From positions 1 through 43,174 of the forward strand of contig SLOE01000007.1 of NCBI GenBank assembly GCA_007132715.1: DNA of 43,174 nucleotides, in the 5' to 3' direction. The notes beneath the pieces were generated by a model. That model had not been told where the DNA came from. It saw only the letters and a program-made list of their open reading frames with translations, and did no database searches. Made by a program: the position numbers and the translations under genes. Within the stretch, counting starts at the first letter, position 1. Every line of letters starts with the position of its first letter. Of this stretch, positions 17,521-25,176 are shown piece after piece. This DNA is from Bacteroidales bacterium. GTDB taxonomy: Bacteria > Bacteroidota > Bacteroidia > Bacteroidales > PUMT01.

Positions 17521-19191
17521 ATGGATTCAGACATTGAAATTGCCCGTAGCATCAGTATGAAACACATTTCCGGGATTGCTGCCGGGATGGGTATTGATGA
17601 AAATGATCTTGAGCTTTATGGAAAGTACAAGGCCAAGATACCACTTAAATATATCGACAGGGAAAAGGTGGATAAAAGTACCCTGATACTGGTCAGCGCC
17701 ATTTCACCCACTCCTGCCGGTGAAGGTAAGACAACTGTTTCGATAGGCCTTTCTTTGGGCCTCAACAGGATAGGGAAAAAGAGTGCGGTTGTTCTGCGTG
17801 AGCCTTCACTTGGGCCTGTATTCGGTATTAAGGGCGGTGCAGCCGGAGGAGGATATTCACAGGTTCTGCCTATGGAGGACATAAACCTGCACTTTACCGG
17901 TGATTTCAGTGCCATTGAAAAGGCAAACAATCTTCTTGCCGCGCTGATCGATAACAATATACAGAGCAAAACACGCAGTATAGGCATTGATCCACGCACT
18001 GTCCTCTGGAAAAGGGTAATGGATATGAATGACCGGTCGCTGCGTAATGTTATCGTGGGCCTGGGGGGCACGATGAGCGGTGTGCCCCGTGAGGGAGGAT
18101 TCAATATAACCGCTGCCTCCGAGATCATGGCTGCCCTGTGCCTGGCCGATGATCTGCAGGATCTTAAGAGAAAGATGGGAAACATCTTTGTCGGGCTGAC
18201 CTATGACAGGAAACCCGTCTATGCCCGTGACCTGAAGGCTCACGGCGCCATGACGGCCCTGCTTAAGGATGCCATTAAACCGAATCTGGTCCAGACCACC
18301 GAGCACACACCTGCCATAATCCATGGTGGCCCGTTTGCAAACATAGCTCAGGGCACCAACTCTGTCATTGCCACACGAATGGGCTTGTCGTTATCCGATT
18401 ACGTGGTTACAGAGGCCGGTTTCGGGTTCGACCTGGGTGCAGAAAAGTTTTTTGATATCAAGTGCGGTTATTCGGGACTCTCACCCAGGGCCGTAGTCCT
18501 TGTGGTCACAGTCAGGGCCCTCAGGTACCACGGTGGGGCTGATATCAAAAGTATAAGTGAGCCTGATCCGGGTGCAGTGGAAAAGGGGCTGTCAAACCTG
18601 ACAAAGCATGTTGAGAATATAGCCCAGTTTGGCATATGTGCCGTTGTTGCCATAAACCGGTTTGCAACCGACACCGATGAGGAGATAGGTATGATAAGAG
18701 ACCATTGTCATGAGATTGGTATAGAGGCAATTGTGGCCGACGTCTGGGCAAAAGGCGGCGCAGGTGCTGAAGAACTTGCCAAAGTGGTGAGCAGCGTTGC
18801 CGACAACTGCAGTAGCAGGTTCAAGCCTATGTATGACTGGAACTGGGATATTCCCCGTAAGGTTGAAACGGTGGCCAGGAAGATTTACGGTGCCAATGCC
18901 GTTGATTTTACCAGGAAGGCAAGGGCAGACCTTGCCAAAATAGAGAAGCTGGGGCTTGACAAGTTGCCGGTTTGTATAGCAAAGACACAGAAATCATTGT
19001 CCGACAATCCTGAGCTTCTTGGCAGGCCCAAGGATTTCGTGGTAACAGTGCGCGAGATTGAGATTGCTGCCGGAGCCGGTTTCGTGATACCTATAACGGG
19101 TGATATTATGAGGATGCCCGGCCTTCCTGCAGTGCCTGCTGCAGAGGGGATAGATATTGACGATCAGGGAAACATTACCGGCCTTATCTGA
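17521..19191 (+). CDS. fhs: Formate--tetrahydrofolate ligase
   Basis: The product has 556 residues and joins formate to tetrahydrofolate using ATP, giving 10-formyl-tetrahydrofolate for one-carbon metabolism in the cytoplasm. The ATP-binding loop TPAGEGKTT is at 64-72, followed by the family-typical REPSLGPVFGIKGGAAGGGYSQV, DINLHFTGD, and GPFANIAQGTNS. The C-terminal region holds FVIPITGDIMRMPGLP, also diagnostic. Full length for the monofunctional bacterial enzyme. It follows gldB in the same direction. No acetogenesis or glycine-cleavage genes accompany it in the window, so a general biosynthetic or formate-assimilating role is most likely. Confidence 0.96.
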   Translation: MDSDIEIARSISMKHISGIAAGMGIDENDLELYGKYKAKIPLKYIDREKVDKSTLILVSAISPTPAGEGKTTVSIGLSLGLNRIGKKSAVVLREPSLGPVFGIKGGAAGGGYSQVLPMEDINLHFTGDFSAIEKANNLLAALIDNNIQSKTRSIGIDPRTVLWKRVMDMNDRSLRNVIVGLGGTMSGVPREGGFNITAASEIMAALCLADDLQDLKRKMGNIFVGLTYDRKPVYARDLKAHGAMTALLKDAIKPNLVQTTEHTPAIIHGGPFANIAQGTNSVIATRMGLSLSDYVVTEAGFGFDLGAEKFFDIKCGYSGLSPRAVVLVVTVRALRYHGGADIKSISEPDPGAVEKGLSNLTKHVENIAQFGICAVVAINRFATDTDEEIGMIRDHCHEIGIEAIVADVWAKGGAGAEELAKVVSSVADNCSSRFKPMYDWNWDIPRKVETVARKIYGANAVDFTRKARADLAKIEKLGLDKLPVCIAKTQKSLSDNPELLGRPKDFVVTVREIEIAAGAGFVIPITGDIMRMPGLPAVPAAEGIDIDDQGNITGLI

Positions 19192-19305
19192 TACTGTGGG
19201 ATAACTCTCCGGCATTTAATATATGTCACCCCGGTGGTCACTGTGAACTTGAGGATGATCAGACAGGGTTATGCCGGCACGCAGGTTTATTCATTCCCGA
19301 ACAAC

Positions 19306-19332
19306 AAAGGCTGCCCTGACCGGACAGCCTTT
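19306..19332. terminator. Bidirectional terminator between fhs and the ferredoxin gene
   Basis: The stem AAAGGCTG (19306-19313) with CAGCCTTT (19325-19332) is perfect over 8 bp, with an 11-base loop. It lies in the convergent gap, 115 bp after fhs and 22 bp after the ferredoxin stop codon. The T-rich tail is modest on both sides (TTTGTTGTT on the minus strand), so it probably serves the ferredoxin gene first. Confidence 0.6.
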
Positions 19333-19353
19333 ACTTATGTCACAATACCGCTT

Positions 19354-19521
19354 TTATTCCGGATGGATTGCCTCAACAGGACACACATCGACGCATGCAC
19401 CGCAATCGGTACATACTTCAGGATCTATAACATAGATATCTCCTTCTGATATTGCTTCAACGGGACATTCGTCAATGCAACTCCCGCAAGCGGTACAATC
19501 ATCATTTATTACGTAAGCCAT
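19354..19521 (-). CDS. Two-[4Fe-4S] ferredoxin
   Basis: A 55-residue protein starts at ATG 19521 and ends with TAA. It carries two complete cluster motifs: CTACGSCIDECP (residues 9-20) and CTDCGACVDVCP (residues 37-48), each followed by VEAI. This is the classic clostridial-type small ferredoxin, a soluble low-potential electron carrier in the cytoplasm, for example for pyruvate:ferredoxin oxidoreductase or Rnf. The internal repeat of the two halves is obvious. It is a stand-alone gene between fhs and an M20 hydrolase on the same strand as the latter. Its presence suggests anaerobic or microaerobic metabolism. Two copies of a 37-bp dyad-containing element lie upstream and might control it. 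Confidence 0.95.
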   Translation of the reverse strand: MAYVINDDCTACGSCIDECPVEAISEGDIYVIDPEVCTDCGACVDVCPVEAIHPE

Positions 19522-19597
19522 CTCTTGGTTGATTTTAGGTTAACGATTATGATCAGACAGATTCAAAATTTGAAGTAAAATTAATACAATGATTTTA

Positions 19598-19706
19598 CTA
19601 AAAAACTGCATAATGTCATTTTTTGGCAAAAACTACCGGAGGAAGCCGGTTACCCAGAAGGGCAACTGGCTAAAAAACTGCATAATGTCATTATCTGGCA
19701 AAAACT
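19598..19706 (-). repeat. Two near-identical 37-bp direct repeats upstream of the ferredoxin gene
   Basis: Copies at 19598-19634 and 19670-19706 differ at two positions only and are 72 bp apart. Each holds a dyad; in the second copy ATAATG-T-CATTAT is a perfect 6-1-6 palindrome, while in the first the right half is CATTTT. They lie about 80 and 150 bp upstream of the ferredoxin start, after the stop codon of the M20 gene. Two identical palindromes in tandem before a single gene look like repressor or activator sites, but a locally duplicated sequence without function is equally possible. Confidence 0.6.
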
Positions 19707-19719
19707 GCCCCCTGCCGGC

Positions 19720-20898
19720 TTATTGAAGCAGGAAAGAGAGTGCCAGCCAGGCAGGCAGGCCAGCCCCCTCCAGCATTATCCGTTCGTCAATGTCGAATTC
19801 AGGCGAATGGAGCAGCCTGTCGGGCATCCCGGTTCCCAGCCTGTAGAATACTGCAGGGTACTGGTTTGCAAACCATGCAAAATCCTCGGTTGTCATTCTG
19901 ATCTGAAGATCCTTTACCTTCCCGCTGCCAAGGTATTCTTTCATGAAACTGCACATAAGGGATGTCATCCCGGGATCGTTGTAAAGTACCGGGTATCCCT
20001 TTCTTATTTCCACACTGCATGATGCACCCAGACCGGTGGCAATATTAACGGCTATCCTGTTGATGATCTCGTGTGCCTCTGCCCTCCATTTCTCGTCCAT
20101 TGTGCGGAAGGTACCTTCAATTATAACTTCCCCTGGTATTACGTTTGTGGCACCGTTGGCAATGAACTTCCCAAAACTCAGTACCGTTGGAATATGTGGC
20201 GGTGCAAACCTGCTTGACACCTGTTGCAGCGCAACAACCACATGTGACATTGCTGCAACCGTATCGACGGTCTTATCAGGAGTTGCGCCGTGCCCGCCCT
20301 TACCTGAAACGGTAATATATATCTCATCGCCCGAGGCCATGTAAACTCCCTGGCGGATTCCTGTCTCTCCTGCGCCCAGTTCGGGTAGCACGTGTTGTGC
20401 AATTATAGCTGATGGTTGATTGTTGCCGAATACCTTTTCTTCCAGCAGCTTCTTTGCTCCGCCGGGCAATGTTTCCTCCCCGGGCTGGAACAACAGGTGG
20501 ACTGTCCCGGCAAATTCATCTTCCAGTTCCTTTATTATCCTGGCTGCACCGATCAGGCAGGAGGCATGCACATCGTGCCCGCATGCATGCATAACACCGG
20601 GCACCGAGGATTTCCAGGGAAGGTTGTTCTCCTCGGTTACAGGCAGCGCATCCAGTTCCGCCCTTAATGCAATGCACCTGCCGCTCTTGCCTGCTTTGCC
20701 TGTTATAGTTGCCAACAGGCCGGTCCCTGCCACTGTTTTGCAGGTCACCCCATACTCCTCCAGCCTTGTTTTTACAAAGGCCGATGTTTCATGTTCTTTG
20801 AATGAGAGCTCGGGATGCATATGAATATGCCGGCGGATAGCGGTTATTTCATCCAGGTATTGCGCCGACTTTTTTCTGATGATTTCTGCCAGTTGCAT
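19720..20898 (-). CDS. M20-family metallo-amidohydrolase (N-acyl-amino-acid / hippurate hydrolase type)
   Basis: The product has 392 residues and is a di-metal hydrolase of the M20D group. Metal and catalytic elements are visible: HACGHDVHAS with C106 and H108, PGEETLPGG with E141 and E142, and the C-terminal TTEDFAWFANQYPAVFYRLGTG. The middle part (GKGGHGATPDKTVD) marks the dimerisation domain. These enzymes release amino acids from N-acyl or aminobenzoyl conjugates, with the exact substrate varying among paralogues. No signal peptide is seen, so it is cytoplasmic. It stands alone on this strand; the DUF1573 gene diverges from it 52 bp away, and the ferredoxin gene follows after the 37-bp repeats. 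Confidence 0.9.
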   Translation of the reverse strand: MQLAEIIRKKSAQYLDEITAIRRHIHMHPELSFKEHETSAFVKTRLEEYGVTCKTVAGTGLLATITGKAGKSGRCIALRAELDALPVTEENNLPWKSSVPGVMHACGHDVHASCLIGAARIIKELEDEFAGTVHLLFQPGEETLPGGAKKLLEEKVFGNNQPSAIIAQHVLPELGAGETGIRQGVYMASGDEIYITVSGKGGHGATPDKTVDTVAAMSHVVVALQQVSSRFAPPHIPTVLSFGKFIANGATNVIPGEVIIEGTFRTMDEKWRAEAHEIINRIAVNIATGLGASCSVEIRKGYPVLYNDPGMTSLMCSFMKEYLGSGKVKDLQIRMTTEDFAWFANQYPAVFYRLGTGMPDRLLHSPEFDIDERIMLEGAGLPAWLALSFLLQ

Positions 20899-20910
20899 GC
20901 TCTGATTTTG

Positions 20911-20918
20911 TATTTTTG
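20911..20918 (+). promoter_or_regulatory. Putative -7 promoter element for the DUF1573-meaB-smpB operon
   Basis: TATTTTTG fits the Bacteroidota TAnnTTTG consensus and lies 33 bp before the DUF1573 start codon, in the short divergent gap with the M20 gene. A TTG at 20893-20895 is somewhat closer than the ideal -33 spacing, so the assignment is tentative. Confidence 0.35.
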
Positions 20919-20950
20919 CCTGGTAATGATGTTATAAACATGTAAATATA

Positions 20951-22039
20951 ATGAATTGGCCGAAGATAACGTTTGTATGCCTGCTCGTAACACTGGTATT
21001 CTCTTCAATAAACGGACAAACCGGTCCGGCTGTTTATTTTGAGGGGAGACAGCACAATTTCGGGCAGATAAGTGAGGACGGTGGGTCTGCCCGCCACAGG
21101 TTCCTGTTTGAAAACCGGGGTACTGAGCCCCTGGTGATTACAAATGTTGTGGCCGGTGGCGGTATCTCTGTCCTTGCATGGACCAGGTATCCCGTAATGC
21201 CCGGCGACAGCGGGATAGTTACCGTTGAGTTCAATCCCGTCAATATGCCAGGTAGGTTTAACAGGCTTATTACAGTCAGTGCCACGGGCTCTCCTTCAAC
21301 TGTCAGTCTCAGGTTGCTTGGTGAAGTAATCCCTGCCGTGAAGACCACCGAAGAGATGTTCCCGCATCAGATCGGATCTCTCAGGCTCAGATCAAATCAT
21401 ATTCCACTGGGGCGGGTTTCCCCCGGGGAGGTTGTACTTGATTCCGTAAGGGTGATAAACATGACTGATGATGATCTGGAGATATCGTTTACGGGTGTTC
21501 CGCCTTATGCATCTTTTCGTGCCGTACCAGTTAAACTCAACCCCGGTGAGGAGGGAAATATTGAGGTGACGTTCGATGCCGGCAGCAGGGGGGAATGGGG
21601 CTCTGTAACCGGCCATGCCCGGGTGCTTGTCAACGGCCGGGCCGAAGGCAGGAATATTATTTACATAAGCGCCAATGTACTTGAGGATTTTTCAGAGATG
21701 ACAGAGGAGGAACAGGCCCTGGCCCCGTCAATCACGTTTGACGAAAGGGTTTTCAATTTTGGTGCCCTGAAACAGGGTGAGACCGCAGAGCATCGTTTCT
21801 TGTTCACAAATACCGGCAAATCAGAGCTTATAATACATGCAGTCAGGAGCGGATGCGGTTGTACGGCAATCGAACCGGAAAAGACACTGCTGCAGCCCGG
21901 TGATTCGAGCACTATAGGTGCACTGTTTAACTCACGCGGGCTCCGTGGAAGGCAGAGCAAAAGCATTACCGTAATTACCAATGATCCGCGCAACCAGGTT
22001 GTTGTTCTGCGGGTTACAGGAGAGGTGGTGACCGAATGA
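20951..22039 (+). CDS. DUF1573 domain protein, secreted
   Basis: The product has 362 residues. A signal peptide (~1-22, ending SINGQ) precedes two DUF1573-type immunoglobulin-like domains with a different beta domain between them. The second DUF1573 unit (~255-360) is canonical: FNFGALKQGETAEHRFLFTNTG, then SGCGCTA and ITNDPRNQVVVLRVTGEV. The first unit (~28-118) has HNFGQISEDGG and a similar flow, but the usual cysteine motif is replaced by VAGGGISV, so it has lost the cysteines. Function of the family is unknown; such proteins are very common in Bacteroidota and are thought to be envelope-associated. The stop codon overlaps the meaB start, so the genes are translationally coupled. Confidence 0.85.
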   Translation: MNWPKITFVCLLVTLVFSSINGQTGPAVYFEGRQHNFGQISEDGGSARHRFLFENRGTEPLVITNVVAGGGISVLAWTRYPVMPGDSGIVTVEFNPVNMPGRFNRLITVSATGSPSTVSLRLLGEVIPAVKTTEEMFPHQIGSLRLRSNHIPLGRVSPGEVVLDSVRVINMTDDDLEISFTGVPPYASFRAVPVKLNPGEEGNIEVTFDAGSRGEWGSVTGHARVLVNGRAEGRNIIYISANVLEDFSEMTEEEQALAPSITFDERVFNFGALKQGETAEHRFLFTNTGKSELIIHAVRSGCGCTAIEPEKTLLQPGDSSTIGALFNSRGLRGRQSKSITVITNDPRNQVVVLRVTGEVVTE

Positions 22040-23130
22040 ACAAAGAAGAAAAGCATAAAAGCGCATTATCAGTCAGCCGGGGTGTTGACCAGCCTCCTTC
22101 GGTTAATCCTGCCAGGGGCAGTTCTGCCCCTAACCGTACCAGGAGGAGGATGCCGGTCAATGATTACCTTGAAGGAATACTTAATCGGGATATCAGCATC
22201 CTTGGTCGTGCTATAACCCTGATAGAGAGTTCCCTGTCGGCTGACAAGGAGATCGCGGGCGAGCTTGTGGAGCTTTGCCACCCCTATGCGGGCAATTCGG
22301 TAAGGATAGGCATTACCGGTGTGCCTGGTGTCGGTAAGAGCTTATTTATTGAAAGCTTCGGTAAGATGCTGACAGCAAGCGGTTCGCGTATTGCTGTGCT
22401 GGCTGTTGATCCGAGCAGCGGATTGTCGAGGGGAAGTATTCTGGGAGACAAGACCAGGATGGAAGAACTTTCGGCCGATCCGGATGCATTCATCAGGCCC
22501 TCACCCTCGGGCGGGTCACTTGGAGGAGTTGCCCGTAAAACAAGGGAGAGCATAATATTGTGTGAGGCCGCCGGGTTTGATACTGTAATTGTTGAGACGG
22601 TGGGAGTGGGGCAGTCGGAAACCGCAGTCCATTCAATGGTCGATTTTTTCCTTCTCCTTATGCTTGCAGGTGCCGGTGATGAGCTTCAGGGCATCAAGCG
22701 CGGCATTATGGAGATGGCCGATATGCTGGTAATAACAAAAGCTGACGGCAATAATTCGGAAAAGGCTGAGTTGGCAAAAGCACAATATAAGAATGCACTT
22801 CAGCTCTTTCCCCTGCCTGCCTCAGGTTGGAAACCCCGTGTCGGCCTATGCTCGGCACATAATAAAACCGGCCTTGATAATATAAATGGCATTATCAGCG
22901 AATATATCAGGTTCACCAGGGCATCGGGTTATTTTCGCGAGAACAGGCTTACCCAGTCCCTTTACTGGATGTATGAGAGCATCGAGCAGCAGCTCCGTGA
23001 CATTTTCTATAATGATCCGCGGGTAGCTTCAGAGCTTGAGAGCTTAAGGCAGGAGGTGGCAAGCGGCAGGATAACGAGCTTCACAGCAGCAGGGAGTCTG
23101 ATCGATAAATTCAAAGGCACAGGACAGTGA
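22036..23130 (+). CDS. meaB: MeaB-type GTPase, methylmalonyl-CoA mutase chaperone
   Basis: The product has 364 residues and is a G3E P-loop GTPase that protects and loads adenosylcobalamin into methylmalonyl-CoA mutase. The P-loop GVPGVGKS is at 95-102. Further signatures are [35 protein letters not shown] and the guanine-specificity motif ITKADG. A basic, proline-rich N-terminal extension (~1-40) precedes the fold. It starts with ATGA, sharing bases with the DUF1573 stop, and its own stop shares bases with the smpB GTG start. The mutase subunits are not in the window. MeaB was formerly called ArgK; a lysine/arginine transport role is no longer favoured. Confidence 0.93.
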   Translation: MNKEEKHKSALSVSRGVDQPPSVNPARGSSAPNRTRRRMPVNDYLEGILNRDISILGRAITLIESSLSADKEIAGELVELCHPYAGNSVRIGITGVPGVGKSLFIESFGKMLTASGSRIAVLAVDPSSGLSRGSILGDKTRMEELSADPDAFIRPSPSGGSLGGVARKTRESIILCEAAGFDTVIVETVGVGQSETAVHSMVDFFLLLMLAGAGDELQGIKRGIMEMADMLVITKADGNNSEKAELAKAQYKNALQLFPLPASGWKPRVGLCSAHNKTGLDNINGIISEYIRFTRASGYFRENRLTQSLYWMYESIEQQLRDIFYNDPRVASELESLRQEVASGRITSFTAAGSLIDKFKGTGQ

Positions 23131-23582
23131 GTAAACAAAAAAGCAATATCAGCATTAAAAACAAGAAGGCTTCATTCAACTTTGAACTTGTTGAGAAGCT
23201 TGTTGCAGGAATCGTGCTTGGCGGAACAGAGATCAAGTCCATCAGGGAGGGAAAGGCAAACCTTGCCGATGCATATTGTTTTTTCATTGGTAACGAACTC
23301 TGGGTGAGCGGCATGAATATAGCTGAATACTCCCATGGCAGCTACAATAACCATGATCCCGGACAGGACAGGAAATTACTGCTGAATAAACGTGAACTCA
23401 GGAAGCTTAAAAAGAAATCACAGGACAAGGGATTCACCATTGTTGCGACCAGGCTTTTCATCAATGAGCGGGGTCTTGCAAAGCTTGAAATAGCCCTTGC
23501 CAGGGGCAAAAGGGAATATGACAAGAGGCAGGAGATCAAAAAGCGTGATATTAACAGGGAACTGGACAGGATTATCAGGTAG
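23127..23582 (+). CDS. smpB: SsrA-binding protein SmpB
   Basis: The product has 151 residues and is the partner of tmRNA in trans-translation, which frees stalled ribosomes and tags their products for degradation. Family motifs: [21 protein letters not shown] near the N-terminus, [14 protein letters not shown], and a basic C-terminal tail ([25 protein letters not shown]) that enters the ribosomal mRNA channel. The start is GTG at 23127, overlapping the meaB stop (GTGA). There is no better ATG upstream, and the conserved domain begins soon after. The tmRNA gene itself is not in this window. Confidence 0.95.
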   Translation: MSKQKSNISIKNKKASFNFELVEKLVAGIVLGGTEIKSIREGKANLADAYCFFIGNELWVSGMNIAEYSHGSYNNHDPGQDRKLLLNKRELRKLKKKSQDKGFTIVATRLFINERGLAKLEIALARGKREYDKRQEIKKRDINRELDRIIR

Positions 23583-23641
23583 CGGTAAGCAATGTATATT
23601 GCCCGGTATCATGGCATACCCGGCCGGCATTACCGGTGTAA

Positions 23642-23665
23642 GGAGTTTCGTAAAGATGAAACTCC
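23642..23665. terminator. Hairpin in the convergent gap after smpB
   Basis: GGAGTTTC (23642-23649) and GAAACTCC (23658-23665) form a perfect 8-bp stem with an 8-base loop between the converging smpB and barrel-protein genes. There is no real T-run on either side, so it may act as a weak terminator or only as a 3'-end stabiliser. Confidence 0.4.
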
Positions 23666-23666
23666 G

Positions 23667-25043
23667 TTACTGTGAGAAGAAGAAATCGTTAAGCTCATAA
23701 ATATCTTCAGCCGTCAGGTCCAGTCTGCCGTCAAAGAACAGGTTGATGGCTCTGATAAGCTCTTCAAACGAGATAAAACCGTCTCCGTCAGCGTCAAGGG
23801 GGCGAAACTTCTCAGGTATCCCGTCATAGCTCCTGAATGGTCTTGCCGTGTAGTGGTAAGCCGGCATTATGGCAGCCAGGTCAAGCTCATCCCTGGCTAC
23901 TGCATTTTCTCTTTGTCCCAGTTGTTCGGCAAGCTGACCGGGCGGAATCTCGCGTCCAAATTCATCGACTAATGCGCCAGGCCGCGTATTTGGCTCCAGA
24001 TCCAGATAGTCGGGTACCCCGTCACCGTCGCTGTCTACAGGGCAGCCGAACTCATCCACTTCCACACCCGGTGGTGTGTTCGGGCATAGATCCCAGAAAT
24101 CGAAGACCCCGTCGCCATCCTCGTCTTCCACCAGGGTATAGTCGAACTCGACATCGGCGTAAAGCCTTTCCACCACAATGGTTTCCGGATCGGAGAAGAG
24201 GTCCAGGTGAAAAGTTACATAAGAGTATGAGAACCTGTCGTTCCTTTTATTTGATGTAACCCCGGCAATCCCCGTACTTATGTTGTCTATCATATCGGTA
24301 AAGGTGAAATGAATTGAGCTGCCTATCCTCATGTTAACCCTGCCGGTTATCCTGAAATCCAGCCCATAGTCCACCGGAACCGCAAATGCGATCTGCGGAT
24401 AGTTGCCCATCCCGTAAAGGTTGGCACTTCGGAGGTCGGTCTCATAAATGTAGTTACGCCGGGTTATATTGCTTTGGTAAGCGTGGGGGGAGCTTTCGGG
24501 TATATCTCTTATGGTGCCGTCTGACCAGTAGTTGTATGGGTTGCCGTTATCATCAAGAAGGTCTGCCTTGGAATTGAACTGGAAGGACTCAATCCCGGCC
24601 GACACAAACGGGGTGATCCACCTGCCGGACCTGAAAATATGGTTAAAGGTGTACTCAAAGTTGAGTCCGAAATTGATTATCTCCGACTGGAAATTAAGGT
24701 TCCTTTCCAGGTCCAGGTATGATCTCTCGTTACCTGTCAGCCTGCCATACAGCATGAAGAAATTGAGACGGTAATTACGGTGCCTGTCCAGAAACGTTGA
24801 AACGTTGAGCCTGTACCCCGGCTGACTGCTCCAGAGTGCCGAATAAAAATCGGTGACATCTCCCATAAAGCCGAATGATCCTATACCGAATGCCAATACC
24901 GGCTTGTAAACCGGATCCTCGACCTCTATCTCCTGCCGCAGCAGCCTTTCAAATTCATCGTCTTGATCGACCTGTGCAAGAAGCAGTGCCGGGAATATAC
25001 CGGTCATTACCGACAGAAGTAGAAGGGTGCTGATGGTCTTCAT
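23667..25043 (-). CDS. Outer-membrane beta-barrel protein with thrombospondin-3 repeats and a C-terminal EF-hand
   Basis: The product has 458 residues from ATG 25043 (MKTISTLLLLS…, a good signal peptide ending LLAQ); an in-frame ATG at 25058 would add five residues. Residues ~40-290 are rich in strand-like stretches typical of a barrel (FGIGSFGFMGDVTDFYSAL, FMLYGRLTGNERSYL, YSYVTFHLDLFS). Two calcium-binding thrombospondin type 3-like repeats follow (DEDGDGVFDFWDLCPNTPPG and DSDGDGVPDYLDLEPNTRPG). The C-terminus has an EF-hand loop, DADGDGFISFEELIRAI, with a degenerate second helix-loop. In the usual barrel-TSP3 architecture an OmpA domain follows the repeats; here it is replaced by the EF-hand. 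Function unknown, probably calcium-stabilised. Confidence 0.78.
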   Translation of the reverse strand: MKTISTLLLLSVMTGIFPALLLAQVDQDDEFERLLRQEIEVEDPVYKPVLAFGIGSFGFMGDVTDFYSALWSSQPGYRLNVSTFLDRHRNYRLNFFMLYGRLTGNERSYLDLERNLNFQSEIINFGLNFEYTFNHIFRSGRWITPFVSAGIESFQFNSKADLLDDNGNPYNYWSDGTIRDIPESSPHAYQSNITRRNYIYETDLRSANLYGMGNYPQIAFAVPVDYGLDFRITGRVNMRIGSSIHFTFTDMIDNISTGIAGVTSNKRNDRFSYSYVTFHLDLFSDPETIVVERLYADVEFDYTLVEDEDGDGVFDFWDLCPNTPPGVEVDEFGCPVDSDGDGVPDYLDLEPNTRPGALVDEFGREIPPGQLAEQLGQRENAVARDELDLAAIMPAYHYTARPFRSYDGIPEKFRPLDADGDGFISFEELIRAINLFFDGRLDLTAEDIYELNDFFFSQ

Positions 25044-25176
25044 GTTCTGCATAAACAACAGTGTGGTTACTTCGTCTACGGAAGTAAAAATAATAAGTTC
25101 TGCGCAAATAGAACGAAATTATGCTTACTTTATCGTTTTTACCGGATTTGGTTACAAGTTGCGCATTTCCGGGCAA

